From NCBI GenBank assembly GCA_017607445.1, contig JAEVHH010000007.1:1240001-1304000 (forward strand): a stretch of DNA of 64,000 nucleotides, given 5' to 3'. Below, piece after piece: positions 43,675 to 55,922 of the stretch. Under the pieces are notes generated by a model that was not told where the DNA came from, ran no database searches, and saw nothing but the letters and a program-made list of their open reading frames with translations. Position 1 is the stretch's first letter. Each line of letters opens with the position of its first letter. The translations under genes and the position numbers were made by a program. Source of the DNA: Histoplasma ohiense (Eukaryota; Ascomycota; Eurotiomycetes; Onygenales; Ajellomycetaceae).

Positions 43675-46470
43675 GTTGGCGGTATGTTGTGCAAGCGCTT
43701 AACTATAGTAGCTAAATGGCCCGGATGTACGAGATGTGATAGAGCAACGTGATTGCTGAGTATTGCACTGACGGTCAATATATGGGGGACACAGATAGCG
43801 CAGCTGCTTGAGATGAATGGCGCATCTATCTAATTCGACTCTTTTGGAACCGGATTGAAAGAGGGAAGAAGTAGAGCAGGGTGAGAATTATGGAGAAGGG
43901 TGTCATTAGGACTGAGCGGCAACCCATATGGCGGTTGATAAAATGGGCTACGTCATATAACTTTCTTTTGAGCATTCACGGCGAAGAGAGGAGGTTAAGG
44001 CTGCTTTTGACTTTTGGTGTTTTCATGCTTTCTCAATGGATCTTTTTCGGCTAGATCCGACTTGCCGGCTTTTTGATGCTGGCCCCATTCGTCTACAAGA
44101 TAGAAGCTGGGCCTGGATTCAGGGCTGTCATTTTGTATAGTCTGTTGAGACGTGGTCATCTATCTCAACCCAGCTGTAGTGCCCGAGCCTGACATTCAAT
44201 TCAAGCATGCCACTATCCGCTTTATCAAAAGAATGGCAATTAACTTCTCCCAGGGAGAGCCAAAATGGAAAGCATTGGCTCGGTCACCCCCACACCTCAT
44301 ATATTAGTCTATGTCAATTGCCCAGGTTAGCAAAGTGTCAAAACGCCAAAATGGAAGAAAAGCAAAAACGCAAGAAACCTGTTTAGAGGGATGTTCTCCT
44401 CATGTCCTTCCAGCCGCCGTGCCAAGGGGGCCAGCAATTTCGCCTTTCACAGGCTTGCCATCCATGGATTCGGGAGCTCCCTGCGCGATATAAACTTTTA
44501 CCACAAGCAATCTAATACGGATATGATGTAAGAAATAATGCAAGGAGCCTTTGTTAAAAGTGACGTCTTGTTTGCCATTCGCAAAGCTCGGAACCAAAGG
44601 GAAGCTGGGATCGAGAATACAGCTCCAAGGTTAGGGTTCTGGAATCACATGATTAATTGTTAGGCATACAGGGTTGATTTATTAGGCCACTGGGGCAAAA
44701 GAGCTCAATCACCACCAACGCCGTGGTGGAATATAGAGAGAACGAATCACCCAATCCAATCCCTCCAGCATTTGCTACTGTAGGACGTCTAAGTGGTTGT
44801 ATTAGCATGTAGGCAGTGGGCTACCAGCTACCTCTATCGTCTAAGCACAATTGAGACCACTTGACAAGAACATACGCTGCCCTTTGCTTGGAGCATCACC
44901 GCCATCCCCATCAAGGAACTTCTTCCTTTCCATCCTTGCCTCGCCAGTCATGACCGTTCGCGATGTTATATGTTATGAGCCTCATACGCGGGGGCCATTG
45001 CAAGGTGTTGGTTCCCTGCTCTTCAAAATGTATAAATTCAGTAACTTTCCCTGAAAGCGATTTGTTTCTATGGACTTTCGTTACTCATTGCAAGCAGTAT
45101 CATCATTGCTGTGCCTTCTGCTCCTTCTCATTCCTTTCATACTTGCTGTTACATCTCTCTGTGTTGTCTCCTTCGTTCGGTTTATTGGCAACATGCACTT
45201 GCGCTGGCGCCATTCCTGTCAGCCTTCGAAATCCATTCGGGGGGCTGGACAAGAGTAAAAGAAGGTGGACGATGAGCTCACTATATGGGCGTGGAGGGCC
45301 ATGCTAATCTTGCCATATGCGAGGCTGAGAGCTTCCGGGTCTATGCGGATTGGCGGCTGAATAATTACAACATCAGGAAGCAGAGCACGATCTGGGTGGA
45401 ATGGAAGTTCTTTCGACTGCCTTGCTGTCCCGCCGAGGTATTGGGATAGATTGATGCTCCTAATGAAAATTGGAGATAAAACCCCAGAGCGACGACCATA
45501 TGTGCCAGCGAAATAGATTGCTAAGAGATAGCATAGATGATTCTTCTAGTATCCTTTGCAGGTCTCTACTATGTCACGCTAATGTGAAACTGAATTTGCA
45601 CGGGTTTGCATCTGCCAATCCAATCATAGTATGGTTATGTGCCCGGTTTCCAGGAGCTAATAGGTTCCCAAGAATATTGCTTGAGTTCCTGAATATGGAT
45701 GTCGCCGTTCCCAGAAACATATGATGTTGCATCACGCCCATGTGTCTCTGGGATATCTGGAGTGCACGGGAGTGTGATAGCTCTTTCTGGCGCGTATGCC
45801 TCAGCAACCACCAGCATCAGGACAACACCAGGGGAGAATGTCGCCAGCAGATCAGCGCTGCTAGCATCTGTACCACGAACGAATATGACTTTTGCTTTAA
45901 GTTTTAAGTCTTATACTTTCATGTTTATACTTTTCAATTTGTATTTTCTGGAGCTGGGATGGGAGTGGATTTGCTGAATTGCAAAGAATGCAGAAGATTC
46001 AAAAATCCAAAAATCCAGCAATGCCAGAAGTGCAGAAATGACTTATCTCAGTAAAACTCAGCCACTTCAAATTTGAAGAAGCAGGAAGTGGAATTCAGCA
46101 GCAGAGTTGAGAATGGTTCAGCTACAGCACAGTCAACCTGTATGACAATTTATAATGAGAGTCAAAGTGAAGGTGATGTGTCAGCACACATGCGATGAGA
46201 CAATGATAAAAAATCAATGAGAACATAGAGATGACGGGGAGCAGTTGAAGCAGGGGCTTTTATATTCAAGAAAGTGATGATATTATGTTAAACCTACTCA
46301 GGCCGCCGCTAAACCCTGCAGAGCAAGTCCGATAAGCTGGGGAATCCCAAGTTCTCAGCTCGCCCGCGGACTGACAAAATTTCCAAACAAACACAATCAT
46401 TTAATATTGAACCAACCAGCTATGCAGATCCCCTTTCCTGAAAATGGAAAAATATAGAAAGGGGGAATCC

Positions 46471-46479
46471 GTATATGTG

Positions 46480-46510
<31 letters not shown>

Positions 46511-46530
46511 GTACGTATGTATGCATGTAG
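46471..46530. repeat. TA/TATG microsatellite
   Basis: A TA run of about 10 units passing into GTAT tetranucleotide units, intergenic. Confidence 0.92.
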
Positions 46531-46622
46531 ATTTATATTGAACCCCTCCTGAAACCCTTAGAAGATAGCTCACCAAAATATCTGGAACCAAATTCCAGCT
46601 ATGTAGCACCTAAATCGGACCT

Positions 46623-46784
46623 ATGAAGAAGCCAGTCAGTGTTACTGAGCACCAAATATCAAATTATGAAGAGGGCCCGGAAAGTCAGGTCTCAGAAATC
46701 AGTATCAACAGAGCAAACGAGCACGAAATCAACAGCCGTGGAACCATCAGAGAGAAGATTAAATATTCGTCATGGCCCCGATAA
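46623..46784 (+). CDS. Short open frame with protein-like composition, possible gene remnant
   Basis: 53 codons from an ATG: MKKPVSVTEHQISNYEEG, an acidic-polar middle, then REKIKYSSWPR and stop. The composition is that of a real cytosolic N-terminus. A tail such as KIKYSSWPR preceding a membrane domain is reminiscent of fungal anion/dicarboxylate transporter N-termini, but no membrane helices follow here. It could be a truncated gene, the first exon of a spliced gene or chance. Confidence 0.22.
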   Translation: MKKPVSVTEHQISNYEEGPESQVSEISINRANEHEINSRGTIREKIKYSSWPR

Positions 46785-47512
46785 AAACCCAAGCCTCCTC
46801 CCCTCGAATTCATGGCCTCTTTCAAGGACAGAATAAGATTGGAGTGAGATACATGGATTTTCCCAGTAGGCATATGACTAAGGATGACGGTCTTGGGATT
46901 TCTCATCATTTTGTCCTATTGTCATTCGGCTTCTTTTTCTTTCTTTCTTTTCTTTTTTTCTTCCTTTTTGGTGTGATTGTTGTTCTTCTGTTGTGGAGAT
47001 GGATGATCTGAAGCGTGGGGAATGTTTATCACATACATATCATTCAACTTCCAATGTTCATGAAGCTAGCAAATACCATTGTAATTCCTGAACCAGGAGA
47101 AGTAGCGGCAATGCCGGCGGGATCAGGAGAGTAAAGTCTGACCGCTCATCTCTTTTGAGAATACGTTAATGCCACACACTAGGTAACGTATGTTTTCTAT
47201 CGTTGTCTGGTATGCATCCTCCGATAGGAATAGGGAGGCGTAACTTGTAGTCGATAAGCTCCAAAAGGGGAATAATAGTAAGGAAAATAATGCTTATTTT
47301 GGACGAATGTAGAATGGAGCTGGCCTGGCGAAGAGTCGATATATGTGAAACTCTGCCGAATTGATCGCAAACGAAATTCCATTTCCCCCCAGTTTATCCT
47401 CTGTTGATTTCCTTTCCGTTTCCCTCGGACCCGTGTCCGTATGTCACATCAATGCGGAGCAATAATAAAATAGCAAATGGTATCGAAAAAATTGAAAATC
47501 GAAAATCAACAG

Positions 47513-47570
47513 CATCGTCATCATCATCATCATCAACATCATCAACATCATCAACATCATCAACATCATC
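47513..47570. repeat. CATCATCAA tandem repeat
   Basis: CAT triplets passing into four copies of the nine-base unit CATCATCAA, intergenic, just downstream of SNF1. Confidence 0.92.
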
Positions 47571-47696
47571 ATACTTATGGACATGAGTTTGAGAAAAACC
47601 CCCAATGCACAAACGTCACGACGACAATAACGAATGATAAGCGGAGGCAGTTAGGTCAAAAAGGAAGAGTTTTGAGAGATGGACAAGATCCAATGA

Positions 47697-50520
47697 CTAA
47701 TTCGCAACGGCCAATTGTGCAACCAAATCCGACGCAACGTCCAAGAAAGGAAAGGGGCTAGTGACTTCTTTCTCTTTGTTTCGGATCCGCTTGCTGACCG
47801 GTCGCCACTCAGCGGCAGCAGCAGGGTCGCCACTACTGCCACTTCCACCCTCGTTCTCAACGCGGATCACGTTCTGGTAACCATCGCATTTGAAATCGAC
47901 CATGAAATTGTTCTCTTCCAGTTGATATAGTTGAATGTCGATGAACACCCAGACGCCGTGTACGATGGCACCAGGGTGTTGAAGTAGCGAAGAAGAGGAT
48001 CCCAGGGCTGGCGTAGAGCTTGTTAGACCTGTGCCGCTGCCGTTGCCATTACCTGTGCCACTGGAAGTTGTGGGAGCAGCACCTGTAAGGTGTGGATTAT
48101 CTACCGAATTACTCCTGCTCAGGGCAGCGGTGGCAGCTGCTTTCTCTTCTGGGTCTGTTATTAAACTAATTCGTCGGCGGTATTCCTCTAGATCACTGCG
48201 GCTGGAATGGCTACTGCTTGATGGGCCGGGCGCGAGGATATCTTTTTTAAGCAGCCGGGCTCTGATGAACCAGAGGTCTTTGGGTATGTAGTAGTCTGAT
48301 GGAAGGTTGGGGTATTTGTGTTGTAGGGGTTTTGGTAATTCTGATGACATTTGTGGGGTTGCCGCTGGGTCGTTGTCTGTTGTAGTACAGCAAGAGGTTG
48401 TATTAGCTAGGGGTCATTTTCACCAAAACTAAAATGGCACTATAGAAAGCAAGTATAGAAAGAAACAAACAAATAAATCTTACCAGATTCGGCGGGTTGG
48501 ATTTCCCAAACGCCACCTTGGGCTCGAATAGCTTTATACAAGCACAGCATGGCTTCATATGGCTGATTGCGTGACCGTATGCCAAACTGCCACTTGCGCG
48601 ATCTCTTTGGTGGCGAAGACATTTTCTCGAGACCTTCCGGTGGCTCCAAGCTAAGCTTCTTCAAATCGACAAGACTGCGTGAATGGGGCTTGAGTGACCT
48701 TGCAGTCGCAGCTTGCTCTTCCGGAGATCTCTCCTTGTGGCTGTCTGTCTCGGCTTCAGTAATGTCCTGGTATTGCGATCGCCCACGCGATTCCTCTATT
48801 GACTGGTCTTGGGAGGGAGCATGTCTCTCCCTCTCCCGTTGGTCCATTATTTGATTATGAACGTATGGCAAACTCGTAGGTAGAATGCGCACGTGGCTGA
48901 CGCGCTCCTCTTCGACCTCTGGAATCGTGAACGCTGGTGCTAGTGATGGCGCAGATAGTGGGGTGGACGGTGTTGGGACTTGCCCTCGATGGGACGATTG
49001 AGGCGCGGTGTTCACATTTTTGGCGTTACGGGTGGACCCGCTCCCAGCAGCAGGAGAAGCTGAGGATTCTGGGGAGACAGGTGGAGTGGTTGGCGATTCG
49101 CTGGCGTCTGTAGGGGCTGCAGCCAAGTCAGTTTGAACATTCTTGTGAAAAAGCGTCATGGGAATTGAGATCACACGTATAAGGACCTACAATTCGTCTG
49201 CATCATTTCGTTTTCCACCACGATAAAAAAAGCGTCTTTGATCGCACTTGGTTCCGGTTTCTTCAACGCGTCGCTAATGTCTTCTCTATCGACACCCATT
49301 CTCTTCTCGAGCTTGGTGATTGCCGTCTGTTGAATTTTCTCTTGCACAGCGAACGGTCGGCCCGGAGCGATCCTGCGGGGATCAATGGCTCTGTTAGGAT
49401 TTGCTCCTGAGCTGACCCACTCCTCCGCTGGGGGTTGGAGATATTTCGGAAGGTTCTTAAGAAACCAAGGATCCTGACGGATCTCTGGGATGGTGATTCT
49501 TTGAACAGGATGGACTTGTAGCATAGCTCGTATCAAACGGGCAGCACCAGTCGATATGTAGGAGGGCATATGGAAGTTGCCCGCGGCAATCTTTTTAAAT
49601 AGAGCAGGAATATAATCGTCGTCGAATGGAAGCTTGCCAACTAGTAGCACATAGAGGATCACGCCACAGCTCCATACATCCACCTCCGGTCCTGCATAGA
49701 GCTTCCCCGAGATGACTTCCGGCGCTGCATAGTTGGGGCTCCCACAGCTCGTCTTCAAAAAGTTGCCGTCAGTCATGATATTGCTAAGGCCGAAATCAGC
49801 GATCTTGACGTTTCTTTCTTTGTCAATGAGCAGGTTCTCTGGCTTCAGATCTCGATGGACGATCTTGTGGCGATGGCAATATTCGACTGCGCAAATTATC
49901 TGTTGAAAAAACTTGCGTGCTTCTTCATCGCTACACCTCCCACGCTTTACCAAGTAGTCGAAAAGCTCCTTTTCTGCATACTCGAGCACCATGACAATAT
50001 CGGTCTTCGTTGCAATCACAGTGTATCTGTCTCCCCACGACAAATTAATTAGGTTAGTGAAATAACACAACATCGTTACGGCAGAGGAAATATCAAAATG
50101 GGCTATCCGATCTGAGAAAAAGAACGAGTTAAAACCAAAATAACTCTGGACGTACAGCTTTATGATATGTGGATGCCGTAAGAACTGTAGATATTGTATC
50201 TCCCGATCAACCCTCCCGACCATATCCCTCGACAATAATTTCCGTCTCGGTATGATTTTCAGGGCCACCTGCCTCCCGCTCGCCTGGTGCACCGCCAGCT
50301 TGACTTTGCCAAACGAACCTTCACCTAGTATCTTAACGGTGGTGTACTGGTCCAGTCGCTGCATGTCCCTTGCGGTGTCGGGGGATTGGTCATTGTAATC
50401 CGGGCGGGATCGTTTTGGAGGTATAGCGGGATGGCCGCGGTTCTTGTGCGAGGATGTGTTATCGTGTTCATGGGAAGGGAGGGATGCGGAGAGGTCTTCC
50501 TCATCGAGGGCTGCCGCCAT
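47697..50520 (-). CDS. SNF1: SNF1/AMPK-type Ser/Thr protein kinase catalytic subunit
   Basis: Four exons (50156-50520, 50026 to 49191, 49116 to 48484, 48376 to 47697) encode 837 residues; introns of 129, 74 and 107 bp keep frame. The start MAAALDEEDL at 50520 is the first ATG; the frame is open upstream but lacks one. Kinase motifs: GEGSFG (66-71), Lys88, HRD (179-181), DFG (199-201) and activation-loop LKTSCGSPNYAAPEV with Thr214, the expected activating phosphosite. A UBA-like/autoinhibitory linker follows, then a C-terminal adenylate-sensor/KA1-like domain (KWQFGIRSRNQPYEAM; later HGVWVFIDIQLYQLEENNFMVDF). The family couples glucose limitation to derepression of alternative carbon use. The linker has long Ser/Pro-rich insertions. 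The first intron is a multiple of three without stops, so unspliced message would still encode a kinase-like product. Confidence 0.93.
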
Positions 50521-51567
50521 GATGGGGCGATTAAGGACGGCTGGATTATTGTTGGATAATTTTTTTATATATGCGAAGGAGGTGTCGGATAGGGCTGCCG
50601 CAATCAATGACGACAGAATACTTTGGGGATTATGATTAGCCGGAGTTCTCTGGCTTTCTGTATCCGTGAGCGTCGAATTAAGCCATTGGTATTGTCGGGT
50701 ACGGGCTCTGGCATGAGATATGATCACAGGCCTCGAGAAGGTGTGGTGGTGGCAGTTGATGTCGACAAAGTTTGGAGGGGAATGTTTAGGCGGGGAGAGC
50801 CGCACCGTCACCCAAATTTAGCTGCAGACGGAGACACTTGAGAGCAACGTACGGCATGGCGGAGAGCTACGCTAACTATTCATATTATCCTTAAGATGTC
50901 CAAATAGCCGATCTTCATCTTTTAGGTCGCAGCAGATATGCGCCTGGAGCACAATTGATGGCTTGGAAACCAAATAGAAGCTACCTGTCCAGCGAATATT
51001 CTCAGCTCCCAATGTAGCAAAGCAGCAGATATATATATCCATTATTTCATGTCAAGCCAGCTGAAAAAGAAGCAAAAATAGATAAGGACAAGATAAGCAA
51101 ATATATGAAGTGAATGAGTTGACGAGAGGACGGGCAAGTTTTCGCGCTCCTTCGACGCCACCGTTGCCTCCACACACCCACGCCATGTGCCATATCTACT
51201 CTGATGGGTTGAATAATGTACAGGTCAGGAGCAGGTCATTTCTTCCGTTTCGTCACCCACTCTTTGCTCAACCAACAGAAAAGAAGCAATGATAATAAAT
51301 ACAGGCAGAAAAAAGGAAAAGAAGAGAAGAGAAAGAACTTCTTTGCAAAAGGCGCATGTAGCGCAAAAATTGCCTCCGTGAGCAAAGGAACAGGAGATGT
51401 TTGAAATCCAGAACCGCAACGCCAGAACACCATGCTAGTTTGTAATTGAAGAAGGAAAAACTTTTCAGATTGGGTCGAAACCGCGGCGCGATTGAACAGC
51501 AATTGAGCACTCGTTGTCGTGGATGTAGGAAGTCGAAGTTATCGATTCCCCCGGAGAAGCCGGAACT
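50521..51567. other. SNF1 promoter and leader region
   Basis: About 1 kb between the end of the PRELI gene and SNF1. The SNF1-proximal 290 bases are an open frame without ATG, probably the 5' leader. Purine-rich tract at 51270-51350. No gene seen. Confidence 0.5.
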
Positions 51568-52410
51568 TTAACCATCGTCATCGGCATGGCTGTGAGAACG
51601 GGGATGTTCGTGGTGACCGTGAGCGCCATGCATCCAAACACGTTTCCACGGCCCTTCATGTCCCGCTTCACGATCCTGCTGCATCCCCTCGAGGACTCCG
51701 ACGATTCCGCCATTCCTTAACCGCTCCAAAACCACGTTCATTCCTTGTTTGCTCTTCAGAACAGCATCTCGCGTTCGCTTCACGCCCACGAGCTCAATTG
51801 TGCGCTGGATTCCGGCCGTGGACCATGATGCGAGAAGGCTTCGTTTGCTGTGAGACTCGTCGTCGCCGTGTTCGCCTGCTGAGGAAGCATCGAACTTCTT
51901 GGAGCGATTGAGCACCGCTTGCCCCAGACTTGACCGAAACGTAACTGTGGTTTTCACGCTTGTCCTCTCGTCTTTGGGTTCATCAATGGACGAGCCTGAC
52001 CACCATGTCCGTGGTTTGGGATTACCGTTTTCCGAGGAAGGAGGGAGGCGTCGATATAGTTGCTTTTCCACGACGCTGAGGATGCCCGTCCATTCCATAT
52101 TACGAGATTCTGTATGCATCCAGCCTTCTTTCACGTCTACAACGGTGGTCTCGAGGATGAAGCTCTGGCCTGAGTTCTCGCTGCCGCCAATTCCCTTGGG
52201 TAGTAACTTCAGCATGGCCGAGGGGATCTTGGATTTTTTGAGAAGCAGCCTGGTGGTATGCAAGCGATCTGTGACAGGGTCGACATAGCGATCGATGACA
52301 TCGGTGGTCAGGACATGGCGGGAGTAAGGGTTCGGATAACGGAGGAAGTAGGCAAGTGAGACAGCTGGAAAAGAGTAATCGTAGTTGAAGGTGCTTTCGA
52401 AGAACTTCAT
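51568..52410 (-). CDS. PRELI/MSF1-domain mitochondrial lipid-transfer protein, Ups1-like
   Basis: A single exon of 280 residues from the ATG at 52410. The N-terminal 190 residues or so form a PRELI/MSF1 domain: FNYDYSFPAVSLAYFLRYPN, HVLTTDVIDRYVD, TTRLLLKKSKIPSAMLKLLP and SRNMEWTGILSVVE. The RYPNPYS and TTRLL features fit Ups1/PRELID1 better than Ups2. The family, with Mdm35, carries phosphatidic acid across the intermembrane space for cardiolipin synthesis. An inserted hydrophilic loop (about 145-170, NGNPKPRTWWSG) lies inside the domain. The C-terminus is an unusual His/Asp-rich tail (HGHHEHPRSHSHADDDG) that could bind metal. No cleavable presequence is seen, as for other family members imported by way of Mdm35. 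Confidence 0.88.
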   Translation of the reverse strand: MKFFESTFNYDYSFPAVSLAYFLRYPNPYSRHVLTTDVIDRYVDPVTDRLHTTRLLLKKSKIPSAMLKLLPKGIGGSENSGQSFILETTVVDVKEGWMHTESRNMEWTGILSVVEKQLYRRLPPSSENGNPKPRTWWSGSSIDEPKDERTSVKTTVTFRSSLGQAVLNRSKKFDASSAGEHGDDESHSKRSLLASWSTAGIQRTIELVGVKRTRDAVLKSKQGMNVVLERLRNGGIVGVLEGMQQDREAGHEGPWKRVWMHGAHGHHEHPRSHSHADDDG

Positions 52411-54720
52411 TGTTAAGGCATTGGCGTCTGGCCCGTCAGAAGGGGGAGATATCGAAAACACTTGATGGGCGGCTGGAGAGACATAGACTGCAGCCTCCAG
52501 GTGTTGGGAATCGACAACGTCAAGCTGCGATTTTCAACCCTCGTTCTTCGGTGCCTCAATTCTCTCTTGTTCCTAACTGGGGCTTGGGAGATACGTTAGT
52601 CAGCAAAGACTAAGCCTATTACGACCTAGTTAGCCAATAGAAATCCAAATAAATACTCACCAATCATAAGTCGAAGATTGATCGCTGACAGGGGAATATC
52701 GAATATCAGCGAACCTCGTTGATATACTACATAGTTCCCTACCACAGGCTTCTACCAAGCTGCTATGTTAATCCATCCAAATTGCGCGTCTCCACCGCGA
52801 AACCCGCTCAGTGGAGGGATGCGTATGTCTCTGCTCGTCAATGACTCCAGCATGTGCTACTCAACTAGATAAAATTTCCAGCCAGATGATGGCATGGCTT
52901 CAATACCTCCGAGAGCATTGCCCCCTTTTCGGTTGACGGCGACGGATGGAGCAGGCTTACAAGGCATCTGTTCGACCTCCCTCATTTATGGAGGAAGCAA
53001 TCCCATGTTTTCGTTCTTGCGTTCCATTGTTTGTGGCTATTGCACTATTGCAATATTTAAGGGCGACAAGGATTATGCCTCGAGTCACCATGGAGGAAGT
53101 TAGTGCAGGTGCCAACATTGTTACTCGAGTGGAAGTGTTGGTTGATTCATAGGCGAGCCATCCTTCACCATCTTCCCGGGACGACGACTGTTCAGTCGAT
53201 CAACTTGCGAATCTTCCTAACAAAGCAGGCCGGAATTGCCAATTACACTAGGTCTTTGGAGGATTGCAGGAGACGTCCATTGGGGACATGATATTTCACG
53301 ATATCCCGCGTTCGGCAATCAGACGTGAATATATATATCAATTTCTGAGGTGCCAATTATCGCAAGTCAGGAGCAATCCCATACCAATTCTCGGTGCTCG
53401 CAGCCCCTTGCCACCTCCATATTGGCCTCGTCAAGATCAGCTTGACATCCTCGTGGACAATGGCTCCACCACTCTTCATATTTGCAGCCACCATGTGTCA
53501 ATTTGTCAAGGATCTGAGGTTCCTGGAGCTCGTGCTAAATTTCAAACGGCTTCATAGACATCCAAACTTAACAAAATCTATCTTTCTGAACCGGACCAGT
53601 TAGATACCAGCCTCAACCTCAACGCAGAAGACAAACAGGATATTACCGGTTCAACGAAGTCGCTGGCTCAATTGTAACCCTAACCGAACCCTCTGTCGGA
53701 AAAATCCCTGGAAAATACCCCTAGGACTTGAAAGGACGGAATTGGACTGGAGATCGAAACACTTCGCTCCGTCCTGTTACGTCACCAGTATCCCAACCCA
53801 ACCCACCCCGCCTCCACAGACCGCTAAATCTCTGGCTCTGTGATTTCTTTGTCGGTTCACGAAGTATCCCCACTCTGCCATAACGAAACGAGCCAACACA
53901 AGCGCATACTCCCCTGATGCTGCCCGGGATTTAATCCCTCCAGCATAGGCCCCTCAAAAGGAAACATATGCAACAGAAAGGGACCAGGAACATCTTTTAG
54001 AAAGCATCTTGACTGCAAAGCGATAGATACACGTGCCAACCGCGACGGGGGACCATGTCAATACATTCTACATTCCTCCAGCCTACATTCCATCCGCTGG
54101 ATTGAAGCCCTTGGTTTCTTTGTCGGGGAGGAGCGGGGGAATGGGGGGAGGGTCGCTTCTGCTACAGAATTTAGCCACGGTGTACGAATCTGCGCTTATA
54201 AAACTTGCGTATGTTTGAGGATGCCCATCAGAGGACACATAATAAATAATGAAAATATATATATATAGATATATTAAAAGCTTTGTTTGTTTCACATATT
54301 GCAGATGATGTTTTGGATTCAGTAACACGGAGACGCAGAAGGGAACTTACTTCCTAGATAAGTGGATAGTAATAATGGTAATAATAATAGTAATAAAATA
54401 AAATCCGTGGGACGAACAGACAAAAGAGCAATGCTGCACCTCCTAAAATGTCATTTTTTCATCCCTCTTCTCTTCTAGGACCGTTCCCGTTCACTGTTCT
54501 GTCGCTCGTGAATGATTTATTGTCTCTATCAACAGTTATGCATTATATTGGCATTTTTTTTTCCTTTCCAGCTACCTGACTACCTTAAGTACCGCCCACC
54601 CTCGTCCCGTTCTCGTCCTGCTCTCTCGTCTTCTCCTTTTTCCCACCACAATCACCACCACCACCACCACCACTACCACTGCATCCATGGTATAGTAGAT
54701 CACCTCCCCTTCGACCCATC
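52411..54720. other. Intergenic, no supported gene
   Basis: About 2.3 kb, promoter of the Ups1-like gene on the left and 3' side of Ubc12 on the right. Several short ATG-started frames exist (52894-53152 region) but show no domain or consistent splicing. Small AT repeats near 54255. Confidence 0.5.
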
Positions 54721-55627
54721 TCAGCTCTTCAAGACACGATCGTATTGTGTATTCCGGACCGTCCCCCCCTGCATGGCTGTCCGAACGTTGCGTCGGAAGC
54801 CCTCACGGTTCAGCCGAAGGTCGTCAGCGACTTCTTGGATTAAGGGGTCTTCGTACGTGGTGTGGATGAATATGTGCTGTTTCGTTTTGGCATGCTGGCG
54901 TTAGTTCTATGCACCAGGTTTTTTTTTCTTTCTTTTTTCCCCTTTTCTCTCCCTTCTGAGAGGATAACGCACCAGTAAGCCAAATGCAACGGCCTGGACA
55001 TCCAACGCGGCTGTCCACCCATCACGCAGTATGTTCAGACACACATTTCCTTGCGGGTCGATGTTCGGGTGGTATATCCGCTGGGTGCATTTTACTCTGG
55101 GCGGTTCAAACGGGTAGTCGTGTTCGGGAATGTCAAAATTGAACTTGAACGAGCCACCCTTGTACATCCCCTCGTCCGGTTCGATCACCACACTAAAATG
55201 AAACGGATCATCGCCATTCTTCCACTCGAATTTAATGGGGCGTGCACCCGTGCGGCTCTCCTCCTCCTCCTGTTTCCCGACCCGGAGAAGATCTGTGAAA
55301 GGTGAGAAGGACGAAGCTGACAGTTAGCCCATTCCATTGGAGAAGTGTTTCGCATTTTATCACAAGAGGGAAGCGATGCTGGCGGAACGTACCATGTTGA
55401 ATCCGTGCTTTCGCACCTCCGACCCTATTCTTGGTCTGCCCAGCAGCAGCAGCCTCCGCTTGTTGCTTCTTTTTCTGCAGCACAGAGTCAGCTGATTGCC
55501 TGTGTATTCGGCATCTCTATTAAAATATAGGAGGCGCCATTAGGCGGAGAAAAGGGGAGGAGCTGATAACCATTAATTAACAACAACGGAATAAAGTTTG
55601 ACCTACCATAGACAATATCTTCAACAT
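54721..55627 (-). CDS. UBC12: NEDD8-conjugating enzyme E2, Ubc12
   Basis: Four exons (55607-55627, 55393-55474, 54973-55292, 54721-54876) encode 192 residues. The first exon is only seven codons (MLKILSM), followed by KKKQQAEAA: together the N-terminal extension that in Ubc12 docks to the NEDD8 E1. The E2 core has IKFEW, IEPDEGMYKGGSFKFNF, YPFEPPRVKCTQRIYHPNI and GNVCLNILRDGW (catalytic Cys in the HPNI..GNVCLNIL context), ending in the conserved NREGFRRNVRTAMQGG. Introns (132, 100 and 96 bp) have GTAGGT/CTGCAG, GTACGT/TTCACAG and GTGCGT/AAACAG with a CTAAC branch. The enzyme passes the ubiquitin-like NEDD8/Rub1 to cullins, activating SCF-type ligases. The segment between the N-terminal extension and the core (DLLRVGKQEEEESRTG) looks diverged from other Ubc12 proteins. 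Confidence 0.92.
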
Positions 55628-55887
55628 CGTGAAAGAGGAACGCCCCTCGGTCAATCACCGAAATAAAAAGCGTATATGTGCAAATGTGCAAATATATGCA
55701 AGGGTACCAGATAATGACAAGTGCCAAGCTTGTTATGCCCAGAATCGCTCTTCTCTCGTCTCTTCTGTTCTTGTAATTTCCCCTTCCTACTCTTGCATTC
55801 CCGCACAAAGCAACCTCCTTTTTGTCCTCCTGATAACTTTTACTTTGCGCCGTGAACGTAAAAGAACCAAAAGGAAAAATTTTTTAA

Positions 55888-55922
<35 letters not shown>

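Larger units (their letters stand above)
43675..47696. other. 4-kb gene-poor region
   Basis: No confident gene. Contents: a TA/TATG microsatellite (46471-46530), CAT-rich repeats (47513-47570), an isolated exon-like segment on the minus strand near 44400-44490 (acceptor GCGCAG, then about 26 codons), and a short ATG-started frame at 46623-46784 listed separately. It includes the SNF1 3' region at the right. Confidence 0.5.

Noticed and set aside
50521..50811. 97-codon N-terminal extension of SNF1
   Set aside because: Frame is open but begins with GTG and has no ATG before 50520; the MAAALDEEDL start fits fungal SNF1.
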